Position numbers and translations under genes: made by a program
Notes under the pieces: generated by a model
What the model was told of the DNA's origin: nothing
Seen by the model: the letters and a program-made list of their open reading frames with translations, nothing else
The model's database searches: none
Assembly (NCBI RefSeq): GCF_002934605.1
Contig: NZ_PTJC01000008.1
Span: 101,060-165,059 of the forward strand
Direction: 5' to 3'
DNA from: Neolewinella xylanilytica
GTDB taxonomy: Bacteria; Bacteroidota; Bacteroidia; Chitinophagales; Saprospiraceae
DNA length: 64,000 nucleotides
In this document: in pieces, positions 51,533 to 61,022 of the stretch
Layout of the letters: each line of letters starts with the position of its first letter
How positions within the stretch are numbered: the first letter of the stretch is position 1

Positions 51533-53329
51533 TTAATGATCGATGGCCGCTCCGGCTCCCTTCGGGATGCGAATGGTTTCGACGATTTCCTGTACGTCTT
51601 CCGGCGGCGGCGGGGTGACCCGACTGACCACCAGGGCTACGGCAAGATTGACGACCATGGCGACGCTGCCGAACCCTTCCGGACTGATGCCGAACCACCA
51701 GTCCGACTCCGGCGGGACTTGATCAACAAACCACCCCAATCGGTAAACGGCCATGTAGCCGAACATCAGGATGATGCCGGTGAGCATTCCCGACACCGCG
51801 CCGGCCCGGTTCATGCGCTTATCGAAAATACCGAGCACGATGGCGGGAAAGAAACTGGCGGCAGCGAGTCCGAAGGCCAGGGCCACGGTAGCGGCTACGA
51901 AACCCGGGGGATTGACCCCGAAGTAAGCTGCCACGAGCACCGCCGCGGCCGCACCGCCGCGGGCCCACCAGAGCTCCTCTTTTTCACTCATGTTCGGCTT
52001 GATCTGCATGCGCATCAAGTCGCGGCTTACGGCGGTACTGATGACGAGCAGAAGGCCTGCGGCGGTAGAGAGGGCGGCGGCCAATCCGCCGGCGGCAACC
52101 AGTGCGACGATCCACGCCGGTAATTGGGCGATCTCCGGATTGGCTAGCACCATGATGTCCCGGTCGATGTAAACTTCGTTGCGATTGTCGGTGGGTAGGT
52201 TGTTGAGGAGGGTTTCTCCGTATGGGCCTTGCTCCCGCGCTCCGGCGCCATCCCTTACCTGATCGACCGCCCCGACGAAGGCCTCCCCGGGCCCGTACTG
52301 CAGGAGGCCGTCACCATTCTTATCCTGCCAGGCTACCAGGGCGGTCTCCTCCCATTTAGCGAACCAGGGGGGAAGTTCGGCGTACGGTTGCTCGTTGATG
52401 GTGGCGATCAGGTTGGTGCGGGCGAAGGCAGCGATGGCCGGTGCCGTAGTGTACAGTATGGCGATGAAGAGTAGCGCCCAACCTGCGCTGATGCGGGCGT
52501 CCTTCACCCGGGGAACGGTAAAAAAGCGGACGATCACGTGGGGTAAGCCCGCCGTCCCGGCCATCAGGGCGAGGGTGATGGCAAAAACGTCGGTGGTCGA
52601 TTTGGTGCCACTGGTGTATTCCGCGAAGCCCAGCTCGGTGTGCAGTTGATCGAGCTTGTCCAGCAGGGCCATGCCCGAGCCGTCGTTGATGTCGCCAATG
52701 AAACCCAGTTGCGGAATCACGTTGCCCGTCATCTGGAGGGAGATGAAGATTGCCGGCACCATGTAGGCGAAGATCAGCACGCAGTACTGGGCGACCTGGG
52801 TGTAGGTGATGCCCTTCATTCCGCCCATGATGGCGTAGAAGAATACCACGACGGTGCCGATGTACACGCCGGTATTTATTTCTACCTCGAGGAACCGACT
52901 GAAGACCAGCCCTACCCCGCGCATCTGACCCGCTACGTAGGTAAAGCTCACGATGATGGCGCAGATGACGGCTACGGTACGGGCGACATTGGAATAGTAG
53001 CGGTCGCCGATAAAATCCGGCACGGTAAACTTGCCGAATTTCCGCAGGTAGGGTGCTAACAGCAGGGCCAGCAACACGTAGCCGCCGGTCCATCCCATCA
53101 GGTAAACCGCGCCGTCGTAACCGGCGAAGCTGATGATGCCGGCCATGGAAATGAAACTGGCGGCGCTCATCCAGTCGGCCGCCGTAGCCATACCGTTAGC
53201 CACCGGGTGGACGCCGCCGCCGGCCACGTAAAACTCCTGGGTGGATCCCGCCCGCGCCCACACGGCAATGCCGATGTAAAGGATGAAGGTGGCACCGACG
53301 ATCAGGTAAGTCCAGACTTGTACGCTCAT
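51533..53329 (-). CDS. Sodium:solute symporter, VC_2705/acetate-permease-like
   Basis: A 598-residue transporter with about 13-14 membrane segments. The VC_2705-type signature is seen in YVAGGGVHPVANGMATAADWMSAASFI, GLPHVIVRFFTVP and GLAAALSTAAGLLLVISTAVSRDL. A hydrophilic insert of ~90 residues (about 325-410), with the calcium-loop-like DKNGDGLLQY, sits between helices. It follows the DUF4212 gene by 15 bp on the same strand; the two are known to be encoded together and likely form one uptake system for acetate, lactate or a related acid (inference from family). Confidence 0.92.
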   Translation of the reverse strand: MSVQVWTYLIVGATFILYIGIAVWARAGSTQEFYVAGGGVHPVANGMATAADWMSAASFISMAGIISFAGYDGAVYLMGWTGGYVLLALLLAPYLRKFGKFTVPDFIGDRYYSNVARTVAVICAIIVSFTYVAGQMRGVGLVFSRFLEVEINTGVYIGTVVVFFYAIMGGMKGITYTQVAQYCVLIFAYMVPAIFISLQMTGNVIPQLGFIGDINDGSGMALLDKLDQLHTELGFAEYTSGTKSTTDVFAITLALMAGTAGLPHVIVRFFTVPRVKDARISAGWALLFIAILYTTAPAIAAFARTNLIATINEQPYAELPPWFAKWEETALVAWQDKNGDGLLQYGPGEAFVGAVDQVRDGAGAREQGPYGETLLNNLPTDNRNEVYIDRDIMVLANPEIAQLPAWIVALVAAGGLAAALSTAAGLLLVISTAVSRDLMRMQIKPNMSEKEELWWARGGAAAAVLVAAYFGVNPPGFVAATVALAFGLAAASFFPAIVLGIFDKRMNRAGAVSGMLTGIILMFGYMAVYRLGWFVDQVPPESDWWFGISPEGFGSVAMVVNLAVALVVSRVTPPPPEDVQEIVETIRIPKGAGAAIDH

Positions 53330-53344
53330 GCTCGGGAAATGCGA

Positions 53345-53602
53345 CTATTCATTGACGCCATAACGGCGATCAAGACGGTTCATCAAGTACACGTACACGA
53401 AGATCAGCACGACGAAAACGTAGATGCTTCCCTGCTGCGCGAACCAGAACCCCAGCTTTGCCCCACCGATACGCAATCGATTGAGTTCATCGACCAAAAG
53501 GATGCCGCAGCCGAAGCTGACGGCAAACCAGATGGTTAATAAAATCGCTAAATACCTCAGATTAGTCCGCCAGTAACGGTCGTATGCTCTGGGTAAGGCC
53601 AT
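53345..53602 (-). CDS. DUF4212 small symporter subunit
   Basis: An 85-residue protein with two membrane segments. Typical features are YWRTNLRYLAILLTIWFAVSF, GAKLGFWFAQQGSIYVFVVLIF and the ending VYLMNRLDRRYGVNE. It is the small partner of the SSS transporter encoded directly downstream. The start at 53602 was chosen because the family begins with this Y-W-R-x-N block; the upstream extension has no homology. Confidence 0.9.
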   Translation of the reverse strand: MALPRAYDRYWRTNLRYLAILLTIWFAVSFGCGILLVDELNRLRIGGAKLGFWFAQQGSIYVFVVLIFVYVYLMNRLDRRYGVNE

Positions 53603-53828
53603 CACGCAAGAATTATAGTACGGGTAGTGAAAGAGGTAATGGCCAGTCGAAAAATTTGCACGATCGACTCGATTCTTAACGGCGGTACGCGCCGAATACC
53701 CGACCAAGATAATTCGAAGGATACCAAAGCAAAAACTTTTGCCCCCAACTTTTTCATTTATTGTGGATCGGCTTCAACCATTTAGGCGTTTTTCCCTTAC
53801 CCCTGCAATAACAATAGAATTACGGCTA

Positions 53829-54494
53829 ATGGCGATGTGGTATGAAGGTTGGACGGACGTTACCTACCCGATCTTTGAAGGTATGACCGGCTGGCCGGGG
53901 CAGCCGCAAACGGACCTGGAAACCCTCAGCTGTATTCACTGCGGAGATTCCGCCATGGTCTCCGTACTGCACATGAGCCTGCACAGCGGTACGCATATGG
54001 ACGCACCGAGCCATTTTCTGGCCCAGGGAATTGATATTTCACAGGCTCCTTTCGAGGTTGGCATGGGCCCGGTCCGAATTGCCGACGTAAATCCCGAAGC
54101 CGAAGTGCGCCCGGAAGACCTGGACGCCTACGAAGCCCGTACCCGGCCGGTCAAACAGGGCGAGCGGCTTATTCTACGCACCCAGAATAGTAATAAAGCC
54201 AATTGGCTGCAGGAGGATTTCGACCGCCACTACCATGCCATCGGCCCGGATGCCGCCGCCTGGATCGGTAAACGAAAGCTCCGACTGATCGGTGTAGACT
54301 ACCTGTCGGTCGGTCCGTTTCACCACGGTAACCCCCAAACCCACCGGACGCTGATGGGCGCGCAAGTCTGGATCATCGAGGGGATTGACCTGCGAAACGT
54401 AAGCGAGGGGGACTATGAAATGATCTGCCTCCCGCTGAAGATTGCGGGTGGTGACGCCTCCCCTATCCGGATTCTTATCCGCAAACATCAATAA
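53829..54494 (+). CDS. Cyclase-family protein (kynurenine-formamidase-like metal hydrolase)
   Basis: A 221-residue protein of the Cyclase family. The metal-binding motif HSGTHMDAPSHF is intact, followed by KQGERLILRTQNS and IGVDYLSVGP near the C-terminal half. Enzymes of this family hydrolyse formamides, lactones or related amides; kynurenine formamidase is the best known. No tryptophan-catabolic genes adjoin it. The ATG at 53829 begins the homology; ATG 53835 is an alternative. Confidence 0.88.
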   Translation: MAMWYEGWTDVTYPIFEGMTGWPGQPQTDLETLSCIHCGDSAMVSVLHMSLHSGTHMDAPSHFLAQGIDISQAPFEVGMGPVRIADVNPEAEVRPEDLDAYEARTRPVKQGERLILRTQNSNKANWLQEDFDRHYHAIGPDAAAWIGKRKLRLIGVDYLSVGPFHHGNPQTHRTLMGAQVWIIEGIDLRNVSEGDYEMICLPLKIAGGDASPIRILIRKHQ

Positions 54495-54513
54495 AACTTT
54501 TTGTTGGTTATAT

Positions 54514-54545
54514 TTTGCCAATTAAAACAATACGTGTTATATTTG
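54514..54545 (+). promoter_or_regulatory. Promoter of the glucosaminidase gene (TTTG-N20-TATATTTG)
   Basis: TTTG at 54514-54517 and TATATTTG at 54538-54545 have a 20-bp spacer, a full match to the Bacteroidota consensus. The ATG at 54595 follows after 49 bp. Confidence 0.75.
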
Positions 54546-54594
54546 TATCATGTCCCACTGATCCGGGATACGGTTGCAAAAAATTCACACGGTT

Positions 54595-55350
54595 ATGGCA
54601 TTCGATACTACTCCCACTCACGCGGAGACGCAGGGTAAAATCCTTAACATCAACTGGGCGCTGCTGGCTAAACGCCTGCGTACCCGTGGCAGACAGTTGT
54701 TTACTTCAGCGCGCCACCGCGCGGCGCAGACGGAATACATTCCCCCTAGCTGGATGACCCGGCTGCGACTTACGTGGTTCCGGCTGGGCTTGATCGCTAT
54801 CGCCGCTTTCGTCATCACCCAGAAACAGATCGACTTCACCGTCTCCGTCGGTGCACCCGCTACCGAAACCGATGGTGTTGCGTCCGACACGGAGACGAAC
54901 TCCACCTTCAGTCTTATTCCCGGAGTAAGCGCACCCGCGTCGGCTCCGAAAAAACTATGGAGTGTAGCCGATTACGACCGTACGGCCGTATTGGCCTACA
55001 TCGAGCGGTTCGAGCGGGTAGCCCGCACGGAAGCGGAAAAGTTTGCCATTCCCGCCCCGGCCAAAATGGCCATGGCGATCGTGGAGAGTCAGGCGGGGGG
55101 ATCGATGGAGGCCCGGGAAAACAACAACCACTTCCCCATGAGTACGTCGGCCACCCGATACGACAATGCCTGGACCAGTTGGCGGGCCCATAGCCAACTG
55201 ATGGAGCGCCGCTTCCCCGAATTGGCCCACGAATCCGTCAATTACCAACAGTACATCGAAGCGCTCGTCCGTACCGGCTACAGCCGTGACCCGCAGTACG
55301 GACAAAAATTGAACGCCGTGATCGAGGCATATGACCTGGCCGACCTGTAA
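54595..55350 (+). CDS. Glucosaminidase-domain murein hydrolase with N-terminal membrane anchor
   Basis: A 251-residue protein. A basic N-terminus is followed by one membrane segment (residues ~65-85), a Ser/Thr/Ala-rich linker and, from ~125, a glucosaminidase (Bax/FlgJ-like) domain: IPAPAKMAMAIVESQAGGS, NNHFPMS, WTSWRAHSQLM and the terminal TGYSRDPQYGQKLNAVIEAY. The Glu in AIVES is the expected catalytic residue. It would hydrolyse murein glycan strands on the periplasmic side. The start at 54595 is an ATG; a TTG 21 bp upstream is possible. It ends before a strong terminator. Confidence 0.85.
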   Translation: MAFDTTPTHAETQGKILNINWALLAKRLRTRGRQLFTSARHRAAQTEYIPPSWMTRLRLTWFRLGLIAIAAFVITQKQIDFTVSVGAPATETDGVASDTETNSTFSLIPGVSAPASAPKKLWSVADYDRTAVLAYIERFERVARTEAEKFAIPAPAKMAMAIVESQAGGSMEARENNNHFPMSTSATRYDNAWTSWRAHSQLMERRFPELAHESVNYQQYIEALVRTGYSRDPQYGQKLNAVIEAYDLADL

Positions 55351-55396
55351 GTGGTCCCTAACGCAACGATTATTTTTTTCTCTAAGTGGTTTTATC

Positions 55397-55435
55397 GGCC
55401 GCCTTCCGTTTACCGGTCGGCGGCCCTTTCTTTTC
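55397..55435 (+). terminator. Intrinsic terminator after the glucosaminidase gene
   Basis: GGCCGCC (55397-55403) pairs perfectly with GGCGGCC (55419-55425), with an inner CCG/CGG, followed by CTTTCTTTTCC. It lies 46 bp after the stop codon. Confidence 0.8.
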
Positions 55436-55469
55436 CTGAACTACCCCTGAATTTGGGAGTTACCTAGAC

Positions 55470-57089
55470 ATGCCCACGGTAGACGATGTACTCGAATCGG
55501 AATTTCAGCGCTTTATTGAATTCGGAAACCTGCTGGATCGCCGTACCCGCCGTTACCTGGTGGAGTACATGCGTTCGAAGATCACCAACACGCCCCCACC
55601 CGAAGGAAACCTGAATGACCAGTATGGTCTTTACTTCCAACAGTCCATCGAGGAGGTTTTTTCCATCGACCAGCTTCTTTTTGTCTGCGCCAACAATGCC
55701 AGCATCACCCGACAGATCGTACTCGATACCCTCTACTGGATCAAGAAGACCTTCCAAAAGTTGGAGGCGAAACACCCCTATGGCAAGGAACTCGATTTTT
55801 TGCAAGGGTGGTCGGTAACCCCTGCCAAGGCGTTCCGCTACCGCTACCCCCATTTGATCCAATTCCTGCGTAGTGAGTATACCCGCGAAGAATTGGACAC
55901 CTTCTTTTACGAAGACCGACTGCAAACCTTTTACCAGAAGGCCGCCGAAGACTGGACCGGTTCGGATCACCAAAACTTCGACCGCATCCTGACCGATCTG
56001 TTGGCGCAGTGGGACGCCCTCCTGCAGGCCCGGATTCTAGCCTACCAGCTCCGTAAACTGGGAGAGGCGAAAGCGCACTACCTGGAACGCTTGGAGCAAA
56101 AGGTGGAAGAATACCGGCAGCTCACTTCCATTCTCGATCCTTTCACCGATTACCTCGGCTGGGATATGAGCCGGGATTTATGGCAAGCCACCAGTTTTGA
56201 CGTACTCAAGGAATACAACGAGCTGCTCGCAGACGAGGACAGTTTGCGGCAGCTGGCGGATCTACTCGGAAAGATGCGGGAAGCGGAAATCGTGATCGAA
56301 GAGGAAAGCTTCGAAAAAACGATCGTCCGCCAGGAGTGGACCGTCGATCCGCTGGGTAAGTCGGAAATCGTCGGTGTCCACGAAAGCAGCGACCTCAGTC
56401 ACATTCTCAGTTCGGAAGCCGCCCTCCTCAGCCGCCCCGATACGGAAACGGCCTTTCTAAAGAAATTCGCGGACCAAAGCCTGCTGACCCTGCGGTATGA
56501 GGAGCGGAAACTTACCCGCAGTGATACCCAGGAAATGGAGGTCCACCACCGAATCAAGCAACGGGAACGGGGGCCCTTCATCGTTTGCGTGGATACCAGC
56601 CAGTCGATGATGGGCCGGGCCGAGCAAATCGCCAAAGTGCTGACCTTCGGCATCCTGAAAATGGCCATCAATACGAATCGCCGGGCGTACCTAATCAGTT
56701 TTAGCACGGGGATCAAGACGCTGGACCTGCACGACGTTGCTAATTCCCTGGACGAGCTAGCTAAGTTCCTGCGCATGTCGTTCTACGGCGGTACCGACGC
56801 CACCCTCGCCCTTTACGAAGCGCTGCGCCAACTGAAGAGCCACGACTACGAAGACGCGGATGTACTCATGATCAGTGATTTCGTGATGTACAAGATCGAC
56901 CGGGAAATACTGGATGAAGTCGCGTTCTTTCAACACAACAAGGCCACTGAGTTCCACAGCCTCGCCCTCGCGCGGGAAGCAAACGCCGAATTACTCGGCC
57001 GTTTCGACACCAACTGGATATACGACCCGGACCAGCGGGGGGTGATCCGCGAGCTGACCCGTGGACTGGCCACTATCGCCGCGCGCTGA
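55470..57089 (+). CDS. ViaA-like VWA-domain protein
   Basis: A 539-residue protein. The N-terminal ~365 residues are helical and fit the ViaA/CoxE-like region. The C-terminal VWA domain has the MIDAS motif DTSQSMMGR near residue 374, the Thr in FYGGTDATLA and the Asp in MISDFVMYK. In E. coli, ViaA partners with the AAA+ MoxR protein RavA in handling respiratory complexes and lipids. No MoxR-type ATPase gene is adjacent; its neighbours are a glucosaminidase and a small surface protein, so either RavA is elsewhere or this member acts alone. Confidence 0.82.
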   Translation: MPTVDDVLESEFQRFIEFGNLLDRRTRRYLVEYMRSKITNTPPPEGNLNDQYGLYFQQSIEEVFSIDQLLFVCANNASITRQIVLDTLYWIKKTFQKLEAKHPYGKELDFLQGWSVTPAKAFRYRYPHLIQFLRSEYTREELDTFFYEDRLQTFYQKAAEDWTGSDHQNFDRILTDLLAQWDALLQARILAYQLRKLGEAKAHYLERLEQKVEEYRQLTSILDPFTDYLGWDMSRDLWQATSFDVLKEYNELLADEDSLRQLADLLGKMREAEIVIEEESFEKTIVRQEWTVDPLGKSEIVGVHESSDLSHILSSEAALLSRPDTETAFLKKFADQSLLTLRYEERKLTRSDTQEMEVHHRIKQRERGPFIVCVDTSQSMMGRAEQIAKVLTFGILKMAINTNRRAYLISFSTGIKTLDLHDVANSLDELAKFLRMSFYGGTDATLALYEALRQLKSHDYEDADVLMISDFVMYKIDREILDEVAFFQHNKATEFHSLALAREANAELLGRFDTNWIYDPDQRGVIRELTRGLATIAAR

Positions 57090-57290
57090 TCAATCCCTAC
57101 CGACCCGTTTCGTGCGGCTGCGGAGAAAAAACAAACCGCCGAGCAGGACGAGGGCCAGCAATATCCACAAAGTAGGTGATTCACCGACTCCGGGATCCGG
57201 ATCGGTGGGAGGATTGACGTCGACGCCCGCCTGCGCAAGCAATCCAAAGGCGAGCATACTGAACAGAGCGGTAGATAAATAGCGGTACAT
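57090..57290 (-). CDS. Small secreted protein with C-terminal membrane segment and basic tail
   Basis: A 66-residue protein. An N-terminal signal ends at AQA; a Pro/Asp-rich segment of ~18 residues follows (VNPPTDPDPGVGESP), then a hydrophobic span of ~18 residues and the tail RSRTKRVGRD. The signal-spacer-span-Arg order is that of sortase- or exosortase-type anchoring tags, but no LPxTG or PEP motif is present. It abuts the ViaA-like gene end to end on opposite strands. Confidence 0.6.
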   Translation of the reverse strand: MYRYLSTALFSMLAFGLLAQAGVDVNPPTDPDPGVGESPTLWILLALVLLGGLFFLRSRTKRVGRD

Positions 57291-57375
57291 AGGGAGACTT
57301 TACCCTATAAATGCTAACCGCCCTCCGGGGTTCGGTTCGCTTTTGGACGGCCTACGTCGGCGTCTCGCGGGCTGA

Positions 57376-58461
57376 CTACACTTTGAAGAAGATCTTTTTC
57401 CGGTAGAGCCATACGCCCAGGGCGAGGTAAAAGAGCACCAGGACGACTGCGTAGAGCAAGCTCGAAAGTTTGTCCGGCAGAAAGTCGTGGACGAAAATCT
57501 GCTGGTAAAGGTAGCCGTGCAGAGAGGTATCCCCCACCGGAATACTTCCAAAAACCTTGGCAAAAAAGCTGGAAAGAAAGTAAAGAATCAGGGCATTCGC
57601 ACCGGCGTAGATAAACACCCTACCCCATACCCATCCTCTCACGTCGGTCGTGTAGTAGATGGCACCCAGAACCAGCAACGCCCACCCGCCGGTCACGAGC
57701 ACGAAGGAACTGGTCCATAGTGCTTTGTTGATCGGGAATACCAGTCCCCATAGATGCCCCAACAACACCAATCCGGCACCTCCCAGCAGCATGACTTTGA
57801 CCTTATCCGTCCGCTCCGTCAAGAGGAATCGTCCCGTTACGACACCGATCAAGCTGCTGACGACGGCGGGAAACGTACTGAGTATCCCTTCCGGATCGTA
57901 GTCCGGTTTATAGGTATGGCTACCCAGCACGGTGGTGTCGACGTACAGTGCCCAGTTAAAAGCGTCGCGCTCGTAGGTGGGCAATACGCCTTCCACGGGG
58001 ATGTATCCAAGCAGCACCCAGTAGCCCAGGAGAATAACAACGGACACGACCAGGAGGGCGCCGGTGCGCAGGTGCAACGCCAGCGGCGCCGCGAACAGGA
58101 ATACCAGACCGATACGCTGCAGCACCCCGGGCAGCCGTATTTCCGACCAGGCCTTGAGAAAGGGCGGGTAGAGCAGGAACGCACCGAGGAAAAGCCCCAG
58201 GGCGATGAGCTTGATGCTCCTTACGGCAATTTTTTGGTACGTTGCCGCGGAGGGAAGCCGGTGATGGTAAGCGAAGGCGATCGAGCATCCTACCAGGAAT
58301 AGGAAAAACGGGAACACCAAATCGGTGGGCGTATAGCCATGCCAGGGAGCGTGGAGGAATGGAGCGTATACGTCGGTCCAGCTTCCCGGGTTGTTGACGA
58401 GGATCATCGCGGCAATCGTCAGGCCACGCATCAAATCCACCGAGATGATCCTGTCTTTCAT
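57376..58461 (-). CDS. DUF5009/DUF1624 (HGSNAT-like) membrane acyltransferase
   Basis: A 361-residue protein with about ten membrane segments. It begins with ISVDLMRGLTIAAMILVNNPG, followed by HAPWHGYTPTDLVFPFFLFLVG, the two best known signatures of the heparan-alpha-glucosaminide N-acetyltransferase relatives. These enzymes transfer acetyl groups across the membrane to amino sugars. Murein or LPS is a possible acceptor (inference). It ends near a convergent gap; fbp starts upstream with 6 bp between the genes. Confidence 0.88.
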   Translation of the reverse strand: MKDRIISVDLMRGLTIAAMILVNNPGSWTDVYAPFLHAPWHGYTPTDLVFPFFLFLVGCSIAFAYHHRLPSAATYQKIAVRSIKLIALGLFLGAFLLYPPFLKAWSEIRLPGVLQRIGLVFLFAAPLALHLRTGALLVVSVVILLGYWVLLGYIPVEGVLPTYERDAFNWALYVDTTVLGSHTYKPDYDPEGILSTFPAVVSSLIGVVTGRFLLTERTDKVKVMLLGGAGLVLLGHLWGLVFPINKALWTSSFVLVTGGWALLVLGAIYYTTDVRGWVWGRVFIYAGANALILYFLSSFFAKVFGSIPVGDTSLHGYLYQQIFVHDFLPDKLSSLLYAVVLVLFYLALGVWLYRKKIFFKV

Positions 58462-58467
58462 AGGTAA

Positions 58468-59466
58468 CTATTTAAGGAAGGACATGGCCTTTTCCACCAT
58501 TTTTTTGCTGCCGGCGAAAAGGGGAACGCGTTGGTGAAGGTCCTGCGGTTTAATATCCAGTATCCGGCCATGCCCATCGGTAGCGTGTCCGCCCGCTTGC
58601 TCCACGATGAATGCAATGGGATTGCATTCGTAAACCAGGCGCAGCTTGCCGTCTTCCCGTTCGGAACTCTTCGGGTAGATGTAGATCCCTCCCTGCACGA
58701 GGTTCCGATGGATATCACTAACCATACTTCCGATGTACCGGCTCGTGTAGGGGCGGTCATCCTCTTCCTTCTGGCAGTATTTAATGTAGTCCTTAACCCC
58801 CTGGGGAAAGTGGACGTAATACCCCTCATTGACCGAGTACACCCGCCCCTGCTCAGGCATGCGGATATTCGGGTGGGAAAGGTAGTAGGTGCCTATTGCG
58901 GGATTCAGCGTAAATCCGTTCACCCCGTTGCCGGTGGTGTACACCAGGATGGTCGACGTACCATAGATCACGTAACCGGCCGCTACCTGCATGTTGCCGG
59001 GCTGCAGAAAGTCTTCCCGCGTGACCGGCGTACCTTCGGGTGAAATTCTGCGGTAAATACCGAAAATGGTCCCGACGGAAACGCCGGCATCGATATTGGA
59101 ACTGCCGTCCAGCGGATCCATTACCACCACGTACTTATTCCGGTGGGCATTGTTGGCGCCGCTGATGGTAATGAAGTCCTCGTTTTCCTCGGAGACGATG
59201 CCGCAGACGATATTGCGATTCGTCAGGGCATTGATAAAGACGTCGTTGGCAAATACGTCCAGCTTTTTCTGTTCTTCTCCCTGAACATTGACGTTGCCAA
59301 TGGTACCGGTGATGTCGACAAGGCCCGCCTGGCGGATCTCGTGGTTAACCACTTTGGCCGCTAGCCGAATACAGTTCAACAAGCGGGTTAGCTCACCGGA
59401 CGAATACTCGAAGTCCTTCTGGTTGGAGATGATGAATTCGCCTAATGTCTGCGGATGGTGTTCCAT
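58468..59466 (-). CDS. fbp: Class I fructose-1,6-bisphosphatase
   Basis: A 332-residue enzyme. The metal site is seen in VSEENED and [11 protein letters not shown], and the fructose-phosphate site in [13 protein letters not shown] and [21 protein letters not shown]. The length and order are those of the eukaryote-like class I enzyme. It catalyses the irreversible gluconeogenic step. It is followed by the acyltransferase gene after 6 bp, and hldD precedes it by 22 bp, so the three genes may be co-transcribed. Confidence 0.97.
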   Translation of the reverse strand: MEHHPQTLGEFIISNQKDFEYSSGELTRLLNCIRLAAKVVNHEIRQAGLVDITGTIGNVNVQGEEQKKLDVFANDVFINALTNRNIVCGIVSEENEDFITISGANNAHRNKYVVVMDPLDGSSNIDAGVSVGTIFGIYRRISPEGTPVTREDFLQPGNMQVAAGYVIYGTSTILVYTTGNGVNGFTLNPAIGTYYLSHPNIRMPEQGRVYSVNEGYYVHFPQGVKDYIKYCQKEEDDRPYTSRYIGSMVSDIHRNLVQGGIYIYPKSSEREDGKLRLVYECNPIAFIVEQAGGHATDGHGRILDIKPQDLHQRVPLFAGSKKMVEKAMSFLK

Positions 59467-59488
59467 TCCTTACTTGCTTATGGTTGGG

Positions 59489-60457
59489 TCAGTAGTATTG
59501 CTGTGGGGTAAGGTAGTTGCGAACGTACTCATTTACGCCCTCTTCCAGGGAGGTAAAGGCTTGGTCGTAACCCGCATCGCGTAATTTTTCCATACGGGCT
59601 TCGGTGAAGTACTGGTAGTTTTTACGCAAATCTTCTGGGGTATCCACGTAGTGGATATCGACTTCCCTCCCCATTGCCCGGAAGGTAGCTTCCGCCAGGT
59701 CGCGAAAGCTGCGTGCTTTTCCCGTGCCGAGATTGTATAGCCCGTACGGTTGCGGTCGATGCTGCATGAGGAAATAGCAGACCCGGCAGATGTCCTTCAC
59801 GTAGATAAAATCACGCGACTGCTCCCCGTCACCGACATCGTCCCGGTGGCTGCGGAAAAGGTTCATCTTACCGGTGGCGCGCACTTGGCGGTAGGTATGC
59901 CATACCACGCTGGCCATACGGTCCTTGTGGTATTCGTTCGGGCCGTACACGTTGAAAAATTTGAGGCCGTACCATGCCGGCGGTGCCGTGGGCTGGGCCG
60001 CGGCCCAGGCGTCGAAGTCATTTTTACTACGGCCGTACTCGTTCAGCGGCTCCAGGGTATCGGGATCGGTCCGATCGGAAAAACCCCGTGTACCGTCACC
60101 GTAGGTAGCGGCGCTGCTGGCGTATACCAGGGGAATACCGGCGTTGGCGCAACGGTTCCAGACTTCCATGCTGAACTCCCGGTTCAACCTGTCGAAAATG
60201 CGAACGTCGGTTTCGGTCGTATCGGTACGGGCACCCAGGTGGTACACCCCCTCTAGTGGCCACTGCTCCTGGTCCCAAATGGTGAACAGCGTATCCCTTT
60301 CTACTTTGACCAAGAAATCCTTTCCCTCCAGATTCGGCGTCTTGTTTTCGTAATGTTGGAAGTCATCCACTAAAATGAGATCCCTGATACCCAGCGCATT
60401 AAGCTGAGCCACCAAAACGCTTCCGATAAAACCGTTGGCACCGGTGAGAAGAAACAT
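59489..60457 (-). CDS. hldD: ADP-L-glycero-D-manno-heptose 6-epimerase
   Basis: A 322-residue extended SDR. The NAD motif is TGANGFIGS, the active-site Ser lies in YASSAATYG and the Tyr-x3-Lys in YGRSKNDFD. The FFNVYGPNEYHKDRMASV block is diagnostic for HldD/RfaD. It provides the heptose for LPS inner core. The kdsA gene, for KDO, is 2.2 kb away on the same strand, which fits an LPS-core theme. It is divergent from gldC with about 119 bp between starts. Confidence 0.95.
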   Translation of the reverse strand: MFLLTGANGFIGSVLVAQLNALGIRDLILVDDFQHYENKTPNLEGKDFLVKVERDTLFTIWDQEQWPLEGVYHLGARTDTTETDVRIFDRLNREFSMEVWNRCANAGIPLVYASSAATYGDGTRGFSDRTDPDTLEPLNEYGRSKNDFDAWAAAQPTAPPAWYGLKFFNVYGPNEYHKDRMASVVWHTYRQVRATGKMNLFRSHRDDVGDGEQSRDFIYVKDICRVCYFLMQHRPQPYGLYNLGTGKARSFRDLAEATFRAMGREVDIHYVDTPEDLRKNYQYFTEARMEKLRDAGYDQAFTSLEEGVNEYVRNYLTPQQYY

Positions 60458-60553
60458 AGGTCCGATTTGTCGGTAAAGTACGGTATTCGTCGGTTCCCAG
60501 TGGAGCAGCGGCGCTCCGCGAATGGGTGATAGTCCCTATTGACTGCACTACCC

Positions 60554-60560
60554 TACCTTG
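60554..60560 (+). promoter_or_regulatory. Putative -7 element (TACCTTG) for gldC
   Basis: TACCTTG(C) is one T short of TAnnTTTG. The gldC ATG at 60577 follows after 16 bp. Confidence 0.35.
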
Positions 60561-60576
60561 CGCCAAAACGACTACC

Positions 60577-60936
60577 ATGGCAAACCCCAACGTAAAAAAG
60601 AAGAGCCGCATCATCGTTGACGTCGGACTTGATGAAACCAACATGCCCGTCACCATGACCTGGTCGGCAAGCGATAATCCGGCAGGTCCCCAATCGCAGG
60701 CCTGTAAAGCCATGCTGCTGAGTCTGTTCGACGAGCAAACCAAAGAAACGCTGAAGATCGATCTCTGGACCAAGGAGATGCAGGTACTCGAAATGGACCG
60801 GATGTTCTACCAAACCCTCCGGGGTTTAGCCGACACCTATTTCCGGGCTACCCAGAACAAGGAATTGGCCAACCAAATGCAACAATTCGTCTTCTATTTC
60901 GGACAAGCCACCGGTGCCATCCCGAAGGAAGAATGA
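60577..60936 (+). CDS. gldC: Gliding-motility protein GldC
   Basis: A 119-residue protein matching GldC: KSRIIVDVGLDETNMPVTMTWSASD, the central LSLFDEQTKETLKIDLWTKEMQVLEMDRMFYQTL and the ending ADTYFRATQNKELANQM with a short Phe-rich tail. GldC is a cytoplasmic accessory protein of gliding in Flavobacteria and occurs in gliding and non-gliding Bacteroidota. The start at 60577 begins the homology. With the T9SS-sorted protein at 41-43 kb it supports presence of the T9SS/gliding machinery elsewhere in the genome. Confidence 0.9.
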   Translation: MANPNVKKKSRIIVDVGLDETNMPVTMTWSASDNPAGPQSQACKAMLLSLFDEQTKETLKIDLWTKEMQVLEMDRMFYQTLRGLADTYFRATQNKELANQMQQFVFYFGQATGAIPKEE

Positions 60937-60989
60937 GCACGGGTAACGGAATCGATTGTGTAAAGGCCGCTCGTTTAGCGCGCTTAACT

Positions 60990-60997
60990 TACCTTCG
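60990..60997 (+). promoter_or_regulatory. Putative -7 element (TACCTTCG) for xylA
   Basis: One mismatch to TAnnTTTG, 25 bp upstream of the ATG at 61023. No clear -33 box. No XylR-type operator was recognised. Confidence 0.45.
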
Positions 60998-61022
60998 GCG
61001 GCACAAAGCATAAGATCCTACT

